Positions 30,891 through 37,365 of a stretch of DNA of 37,365 nucleotides are shown piece by piece; the stretch's first letter is position 1; each line of letters starts with the position of its first letter. The translations under genes were made by a program, and so were the position numbers. Source of the stretch: Chara braunii (taxonomy: Eukaryota; Streptophyta; Charophyceae; Charales; Characeae); assembly GCA_003427395.1 (NCBI GenBank), contig BFEA01000007.1, forward strand, positions 7,675,976 through 7,713,340, read 5' to 3'. Below the pieces are notes generated by a model. The model was not told where the DNA came from, ran no database searches, and saw only the letters and a program-made list of their open reading frames with translations.

Positions 30891-31669
30891 TGACAGGTGG
30901 CGATTTTGAAGATCCACTCTTTATAGAGGAGATTTGGCTAGGATCTACCTTTTTTTTAGATATCTACTTAGGGATAGATTTAGACTTAGTTAACTAAGAA
31001 CGATGTTTGGGTGAGATCGTGATATGAAGGTTATTCTGCATGGACTTATAGGTTTAGCTTGGGGATTGGTCTGCCTTGTGTTACAGATCCTCTTAATCGT
31101 TTGATTTAGGATTTGGGCTAGATTCAGCTTGATCCTACCAGGATCGTCGTATGTTATCAATAATAACATGTCGGTTGTCGATTCGTCGGTTTATGATTCA
31201 ACTCCAATCCACTCTTGCCACTTAACCTAAAGGCTTTAACCCTGTGGTTGAAATTGTTTCATTGTGTTTTTACCCGGACTTTATTGAATGGCCATTTAAC
31301 AAAGGTACTGAATATTTTATTGTTGGAAGGGGGTGCTAAGGTCGAGGTTTTGTATGGTTAAAACGAGTGGTGTGAGCGCAGAGCATGATTGAAGTTGACC
31401 TCATGTAGTGCGTGGGCTTCTGTTGACTCTTTGATGTGATTGCAAATATATTTTGTGGTTCGGACTTTGGATTTGACAGCCTGCGATCACATACCTAAAT
31501 ATGGTTGAGAGGAGTCCCACTATGATTCAGAGAAGTGATCGTCACATATTTATTCCTCCCTCTCTCTCTATATATATGTTTACGGACATACCTAAGTTTG
31601 GGTGTATGCGTAGCCTAAAGGGCGCACGTTTAAGGGTTTAAAAGGGGGTCGAAATTAAGAAAGGAAGGA

Positions 31670-31696
31670 CCCCCCCCCCCCCCCCCTTTTTTTTTT
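31670..31696. repeat. C17-T10 homopolymer run
   Basis: Seventeen C followed by ten T, preceded by the purine-rich AAGAAAGGAAGGA. Its length may be unreliable in the assembly. Confidence 0.9.
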
Positions 31697-31874
31697 GTTG
31701 TATGCTTCTTAAAGATTTCTTAGTCGGATGTTGGTCCTGGGTCTGGATTCGAGGTGCTTTTCCAGGACATCCCAGGTCCTAGACTCTGCATGGAAGGGAT
31801 CACCCCCCGCGCAAAGCCTATTTGCACTGCCCACCGGGATACTCAGCCTCAGGGTCGGAGGTGTCGCGGAGGCC

Positions 31875-31928
31875 GCACGGCTATTCCTTCAGCCGTGCAA
31901 TATCGTGAAGAGCTTGGTCTTCACGATA
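31875..31928. repeat. Pair of perfect hairpins
   Basis: GCACGGCT (31875-31882) pairs with AGCCGTGC (31891-31898) across an 8-nt loop. Two bases later TATCGTGAAGA (31901-31911) pairs with TCTTCACGATA (31918-31928) across a 6-nt loop. Both stems are perfect. Confidence 0.9.
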
Positions 31929-32423
31929 CTTCGAGTTGGACACTCACGGTACTCGGATCTACCAGGGACCACTTGATTATCGACACTACATAGTATGCCA
32001 TCATTGCGACTACGTGCGTAGGCATGCATTGCGAGTCGATATGAGTTAACCTTTCGTCCGCACAGTTTTATACTAAATCTAACGTGCGTCGCCTATCCGA
32101 TTTCCGCATCGGAAGGTTATGGGATGGCTACTGAAGGGACTAGGAGTGTTGTTGTGTTGTTTGTTTTGTGTCGTTCTATATGTGTGAGTGTTGTGGGGTA
32201 ACGCGTGGTAAGTGGGATGCGTCTTAATCGACCAACGACGAGTCACAGTTCGAACCTCAGCCCCCCCAACACGTCGGCTCACGGGCGGGTCCGATAGAGG
32301 TGTAAAACCGCACGTACCCCCTTTGCTATAGCGAACGAGAAACGCCCTCGGCTGGTCCACCTCTGCGATTGCAACGTATTAGCTTTCGTACTATGGACTG
32401 GTAGCTCGGCGGGGATACGCCCA

Positions 32424-32611
32424 CCGAAGGGAGGTGCCTCGCGTTGGCCCTATCCTGTCGTAGGGGCTGCGAGAGGTATGGCTGGCACATCGGCCGAAGC
32501 GGCTTGCGGAAGCTCCATGTGTGTTCACGACGAGGATTATACGACCTCCCGCGTGACGTGGCCGGTAGGGTCCGGCCCCGTTAGTGCGGTGCTGGACCGA
32601 TGCACTCGACA
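32424..32611 (+). repeat. LTR 3' end, copy C (related to 21905-22088)
   Basis: Shares with copy A the blocks GCCTCGCG, GGCCCTATCCTGTCGTAGGG, GAGGTATGGCTGGC, GGAAGCTCCAT, CGACGAGGATT and GGACCGATGC, and the end CTCGACA (32605-32611), after which similarity stops. The part further left does not match copy A. Confidence 0.75.
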
Positions 32612-32613
32612 GG

Positions 32614-32630
32614 TGGCGCCGTTGCCGGGA
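32614..32630 (+). other. Primer-binding site of tRNA-Asp type
   Basis: TGGCGCCGTTGCCGGGA starts two bases after the LTR end CTCGACA. Its first 16 bases match the complement of the 3' end of plant tRNA-Asp, the site used for example by Athila-type elements. It shows that copy C is a 5' LTR on the + strand. Confidence 0.8.
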
Positions 32631-34957
32631 TAACGGTTGTCTGCCGTTACACCTGGTGGAACGACATCCGAGTATGAGAATGTGAAAAACAGGCAAAATG
32701 AGAAGTTTCTTTGGGCTTTATGGTTCATCGTTTGATAGAGAGCGAGTGAGGATTGACTGTGCGACTTGGTTTTGTATGATGCAGTAAGGGTGGCTCGAGA
32801 GTGATAAGCGTTTTGACTATGCGCTCACGTATTCTGACTAGTATAGTGGTAGTTGGAGTTAGTAACGCTTCTGACTCTGATAGTTGACGGGCTTGGATAA
32901 TGCTTTGGATGTTGGATACAACTAGGGTAGGATGAAGCGGCACCAATCTAACGAAGCATGTCTCTTTGTGGGAGTTAGCCTCATAAGGTACCCATTATGG
33001 TCAAAAAAACTCTTTGAATGGTCATGACGGCAACTTGGTACTTTTGCATTAGAGAGAGGGCGAGGATGAGTAAGGGGAGCCTGTTATGCTAGAGGTCATT
33101 GAGGGACTTCGAGGAGAGTTAGGCTAAGGGCGCTGAAAGCCTCTATGAGCATGGATTGTGATCCTTTAGTCAGGGTTCTAAGCGGTTGTTCGGAGTATAT
33201 AGCCCAGGAAGTATGAGGTCTGCCCTACGTGATGTGTGTGAGCTAGGCGTATAAGACGACAGATAGGTGCAAGGGGCACTGTGCTATGACCTCCATAGAA
33301 GAGACTACGAGATTGTAGTAGGTCTGCATAGTATCTCCTCTGTGAGAGAGGTGTCCGATCCTAGAGGCAGTTGGAATAACAGTGAAGGGGCTAACACTTA
33401 GACTATTTTGCTTACATTTGATGGGGCAACGAGTTGTAGTTGATGTTAGACCTTCGCTTGAACTTTCCAGGCTTGGACCATCCACTTGAATCTATGAAGT
33501 TGGAGCTAAGGACTTGAGACTATTCTCTTCTAAAGACGTCTTTTTTATGTTATGTATTGAACTTATCCATATATGTCAGATCTTATCTGAGAAAGCTTAG
33601 CTAATGTCTAATTATGTAAGGTTACATGCTTGATGATTATATTATTTTAATAGTTATCCTTGTCAGAAATATTTACATGGGCTATGTATCTTTAGTATCT
33701 ATTTGAACTATCAGTCTGCAAGGATTTATATGAGTGTCTCAAATCCAATTATCAACTTATGGCTGTTTGTTAAGTTATGTGTTTGGATTGCTCTTCAAAG
33801 AGGGGTAGAGGCATTGCACAGAATCCACGTCTGATGCGGATTTAGAAGTGAATGGAGTGACCATTTTCTTGAGATAAGTTTCTTATTAGGAAATGGTCAA
33901 TGTGTAAGGTCTACCCCAAAAAAGCGTGCAATCCTATGTTATTGTTTCCCTTGGGAGATGACTTTGAAGAAGTTTTAGTTTTGGCTTTTGGGTAGTAGTG
34001 AGACCCACGCCGGAACTATGTTCCTGGTCCATAGTGGGGTGTTGTTGTTGTGTCCCCCATAATAAGATAACTACACTACTACCGAACAGGAGGAAAGTGT
34101 TTGAGCCTTGTCAGATCATGCCCTATGAGGGAAGCAGCTACTACATGCCACTGAAAGGTAGGGGGCGAATCCCCAACTATTTTTGTGTCAAGTGGGTTCA
34201 CCAGCACAGGACGGGACAACACCACCCGAAGCGTGTAAGGTGAGGTTGTTTACCTTGTCGATAAGGGTATGCAAGAAACAAGTGCTGGAATCGAAGGGAG
34301 AAGCAGTGAGGCTTGATCCAAGAGCGGGGCTCAGGGCTTTGAGATGCTATCCAAATTGAAAGGGATTACACTGCCCCTCGCCGCAGTATACTTCTGTCAA
34401 AGCTGGGGAGTAAAGTGTGGTACTCTCACAAGTATTATACCTAAGAGTGCTAATCGTTCGTGATCACATCTCTGATAGTAATGTGCCTATTATATGGTAT
34501 GCCCGTTGATATAAATCTATTATCATGAGGTATTTCTACATGCTTTGGGTAACTCACTGGTTTGAGTATAAGGCAATTGATAATTATGAGTATTTCTCAT
34601 CTCTGTTACTAAGGTAATATATCATTTTCATGAGTTACTATGATTATGGACTTTTGATATCTGTGAAAGCACTATTACCATGATGTATTACCATTATTAT
34701 TTTCTCTGAGTTGGGTGGTCGTAGACGCTGGAAAGATAGCTTGAAATTAAGGCTTCAGGAGTAGGGATCGTAGAACGAGATTGTCGACATGGTAACGAAA
34801 GGTGTATCCTGGACGTTTTTCTTGATGGCCAGATCTCAGACAAAGGCGAAAGGCAACTCAGGATGCCTTATGCTAGGGAAGACCCCAGTGTGACCTTGCC
34901 CGTCAAAAAGGAAGATGGATTTGAGATTTCCTTGTCGAGGCGAGTCAAGGAAGGAGA

Positions 34958-35042
34958 ATATATCTCTTCCTGGTGGGGCGTGCTGATGGACAAGGGTATC
35001 ATATATCTCTTCTTGGTGGGCCTGCTGATGGAGAACGGTATC
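34958..35042. repeat. 43/42-bp tandem duplication
   Basis: ATATATCTCTTCCTGGTGGG (34958 onward) recurs as ATATATCTCTTCTTGGTGGG (35001 onward). The two units differ at about six positions and one base in length. Confidence 0.9.
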
Positions 35043-35937
35043 TTTGCCTGGATCGAGTCTGGAATGGAAGATGGTCAGGACTGCGCAATCGTAAGGGTGA
35101 CCCTATATGCCCCACCATTCATTTGGGTCTTGCATGGGATTGAGTTGGCACCTGGGCATGGAAGCCTGCTCGCGAGACCATTAAGGATAGTTGAAGGAGC
35201 TGCCGAGAAGTGGACAAGATGAAGGATCCATGAAGGAGAGGGGTAGATAGTGACCCATATAGAGGTCAAGCATGCCAAAGAGTTTGGGCTTCCTTCAACC
35301 CCGTTACGAGTCGCCCTACCCGATTTTCTCATAGAGACGTGTCTTGGGGGATAGGCAAGGGTAGAGGTCGCAGCAGAAGCCGCTTTGAAGGTAAGGGAAT
35401 GAGGATATGCGCGGTATACGTGCGAATTGATATATGGTTTGTACCTCCATCAAAGATTTATACCCCATAGTTAAGGACTTAGAACCATGGTCAACGTTGT
35501 TGATGCCTATGCGAGCTCCCATGATTCAGATGAGAGGGTTGTAGATTGGAACAAGGTTTGGGCAGTAGTGAGCCGATAGAGGGTGCCCTCATACTCTGCT
35601 AAGTGTTTCTTATGGACTTGTCTACGACCATTTTACTATGGAGTACGAATGCAAGGGTCAATGACGTTTGAAGCCACCACTACTGTCTGCCTATAGTTGG
35701 GTTTGAAAGCTATGCATGCATGATCGTGGTACCCTTGAAAATTAGAGCAAGGGTAACTAAGGGTTATAGTCTTGTTATGTGAGCAAGAAGATGGTTAATG
35801 TGATCTGAGTGTTAGCAACTTTGTATGCCCATATCTTGTTTAAGCATTCTTAGGACTACAACCTGATGATCCATTGCTTGTTATGCGTATCAGGCCGGCA
35901 TCGACATCATGGCTGAAGAAAGTTTATGGAACATTTC

Positions 35938-37365
35938 TGGCTGGGTCAATCAAAGGTTGGGCAAGGCTCCATAAGTTTTGAGAGGCTCGGTGCTATGTTT
36001 AATTTTGAGTTGCTTGGAGGACCAAACATGTTCCATAAGTTTGCGTGGTCTGGTTGCTTTGACTTGTGAGGGTTGTTTGTGGCTGACTTTTTAGGAACCA
36101 AGCATTGTCTCATAAGTTTGGGTGGCTTGGTTGCCTTGTTTATTTTGGGTCTTCTAAGTTTCTTTTGGTTTTGAATGAGGAGGTTTGAGCATGTTCCATA
36201 AGTTTGTGTGGCTCAGCCTCTTCCTGCTTTACCATTAAGAAAAATAAATCAGGCAGAGAATCAGACATGTTCCACAAGTTTGGGTGGTCTGATTATAGCT
36301 TATCGCAAACTGAAGAGAGTATTAGCTAAGTATAAACTTATGGTACGAAGGGGCAGACTAAACCTCAAGCTAAAGATGATCGGTTCAGTTATATGCTACC
36401 TCAAAAGACTAAGTGCATACAATTATATATAATTGGGTTATCCTAAATAGTTCACGGCGACTAGGGCGACCTAGTCATATGCCGAAATAAGAGAAAAGTT
36501 GTTATGCCATGTGTTTGTGTATATTCAATGGCTAAGCTAGACATGTTTCATAAGTTTGGGTGGTCTAGCTTTATGCCTTATGTAAGCTAGGTATAAAGGG
36601 ATAAATCATTGAAAGACTATGAACCATTGTTTGATAAAATTGACTTTGGGTTGATTAGAGTACTTACCTTTATGGTTTGGTCTTGCATGTGGCTGAGTGA
36701 GATTATTATTTAGCGCGAGTTTCAATTGGCACGTAGTTCCTTTAGATGCTCGCCACGTGCTAGAGCTATATGAGTTAGTTTCAATTCCTGCATTTTCTGA
36801 GCTAAGTTTATTTTACTAAGGTCGATTTCTACATTTTATGGGATCATTTGCTATACTTGGTCTTGTATAAATCTTGGTAAGCCACTTTCTCTACGGGAAG
36901 CGCCGCCGAAATTTCTACAAAACCAAGGAGTGAGTTAAATTTTGTCTTTTCAAAGTTTAACTTGTCTAACTTTTATAATTGGCTTAGTAAAAATCTGGAA
37001 AGTGTCATTTTCTAAAGGGAGTACTGCCCAAATTTTTACTAATTGAGGGAGTTAGTTAGAAAATATTTCAGTCTTTACGTTCGAGCAGTTTATATTCTAA
37101 AGAAACATTTTTCCTACGGGAAGCGCTGCCGAAATTTTCCTAGTTTAAAGGAGATAAGTTATATTTTGACAAGTGGCGATTTTGGAGATCCACTCTTTAT
37201 AGAGGAGATCTGGCTAGGATCTACCTTTTCTTTAGATATCCGCTTAGGGATAAATTTAGACTTAGTTAACTAAGAACGATGTTTGGGTGAGATCGTGATA
37301 TGAAGGTTATTCTGCATGGACTTATAGGTTTAGCTTGGGGATTGGCCTGTCTTGTGTTACAGATC
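35938..37365 (+). repeat. Terminal repeat, right copy (cut by window end)
   Basis: Aligns with 29747-31091 throughout, with an extra hairpin-bearing stretch of about 36126-36320 in place of 29935-30055. It contains the same palindrome (36420-36435), tetraloop hairpin (36459-36476), TATA box (36592-36599) and three-unit repeat (cores near 36892, 37010 and 37114). Confidence 0.88.
35958..36571 (+). repeat. Constant-loop, variable-stem hairpin array (right copy)
   Basis: H1: TGGGC 35958-35962 / GCTCG 35985-35989, paired with wobbles. H2: ACCAAA 36021-36026 / TCTGGT 36049-36054, one mismatch. H3: AACCAAG 36096-36102 / CTTGGTT 36126-36132, perfect. H4: TGAG 36186-36189 / CTCA 36212-36215, extended by GAGG 36180-36183 / CCTC 36217-36220. 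H5: AATCAGA 36259-36265 / TCTGATT 36288-36294, perfect. H6: AAGCTAGA 36534-36541 / TCTAGCTT 36564-36571, perfect. Loops of H2-H6 are 22-23 nt with core CCATAAGTTTGGGTGG or a near variant. Confidence 0.88.

Larger units (their letters stand above)
29747..31095 (+). repeat. Terminal repeat, left copy
   Basis: Homologous to 35938-37365. It starts TGGCTGGGTCAATCAAAGG and is still alignable at TTGTGTTACAGATC (31078-31091), where the window cuts the other copy, so the true end is further right. It differs mainly by replacement of about 29935-30055. In order it contains the hairpin array, a 16-bp A/T palindrome, a GACTAGG hairpin, a TATA box and a three-unit repeat. Confidence 0.85.
31096..35935 (+). 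other. Non-coding interior of the LARD-like element
   Basis: The first part may still be terminal repeat. No known protein is recognisable. The longest frame (34863-35222, 119 residues, starting MPYAREDPSVTL) crosses a 43/42-bp tandem duplication and has no motif I know. A frame at 33998-34243 is likewise unrecognised. The interior also holds a C17T10 run (31670-31696), a hairpin pair (31875-31928) and, near 32424-32630, an LTR end with primer site related to copy A, suggesting that another element is nested here. Confidence 0.55.
29747..37365 (+). mobile_element. LARD-like element: long terminal repeats without coding interior
   Basis: Two direct repeats, each over 1.3 kb, begin at 29747 and 35938 and remain alignable to the window end. 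They enclose 4-5 kb in which no gag or pol motif is visible on either strand. Each has a TATA box in the + direction. Large LTR-bearing elements without genes (LARDs) depend on proteins of autonomous relatives. The outer end and the target-site duplication are outside the window. Primer site and polypurine tract are unclear, so the LTR interpretation rests on the repeat arrangement. Confidence 0.55.

Noticed and set aside
32236-32260. AGTTCGAAC resembling a tRNA T-loop
   Set aside because: The flanking bases do not form the 5-bp T-stem and no D-arm, anticodon arm or acceptor stem could be placed on either strand.
34863-35222. 119-residue plus-strand frame as a gene of the LARD-like element
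   Set aside because: It contains a nucleotide-level tandem duplication of 43/42 bp, which is not a multiple of three per unit, and no recognisable motif; nothing supports coding.

Overview
The window is eukaryotic nuclear DNA made almost entirely of decayed LTR retrotransposons. Plant-type Ty3/gypsy chromoviruses, primer-binding sites matching plant initiator tRNA-Met and tRNA-Asp, a CCCTAAACCCTAG telo-box and short candidate exons with GT-AG borders point to a streptophyte (land plant or charophyte alga). The gag and pol style recalls charophyte chromoviruses, but the species cannot be fixed from this sequence. I see no bacterial-style genes, rRNA, tRNA or CRISPR array.

Layout. (1) 1-2635: unassigned sequence with simple repeats, a possible LTR end plus primer site at 1131-1151, and a long leader-like stretch. 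(2) 2636-9349, + strand: element 1, a chromovirus with gag, protease, RT-RNase H, integrase and chromodomain, broken by frameshifts and stops, then a 53-bp minisatellite, a polypurine tract and the start of a 3' LTR. (3) 9350 to the assembly gap at 18007, - strand: element 2, the most complete copy, with both LTRs, primer site, polypurine tract and all gag and pol domains, but frameshifted. (4) 18007-18516: 510 N. (5) 18517-20250: the only non-transposon-like stretch, with three candidate short exons on the - strand. (6) 20270-28600: an orphan + strand protease fragment, then element 3 (- strand, 22089-26005) squeezed between two direct copies of a long GC-rich LTR-like repeat. (7) 29747 to the window end: a pair of >1.3-kb direct repeats about 6.19 kb apart around an interior with no recognisable protein, resembling a non-autonomous (LARD-like) LTR element.

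None of the three pol-bearing elements can make an intact polyprotein. Most in-frame stops whose original residue can be guessed from the family are explained by C-to-T or G-to-A transitions, as expected for methylated, silenced transposons.

The most unusual signal is in the terminal repeats of the last element: five to six hairpins per repeat share an almost constant 22-nt loop (core CCATAAGTTTGGGTGG) but have stems of unrelated sequence that are nevertheless complementary. One stem pair shows a compensatory T-A to C-G change between the two repeat copies. I know of no described family with this constant-loop, variable-stem design.
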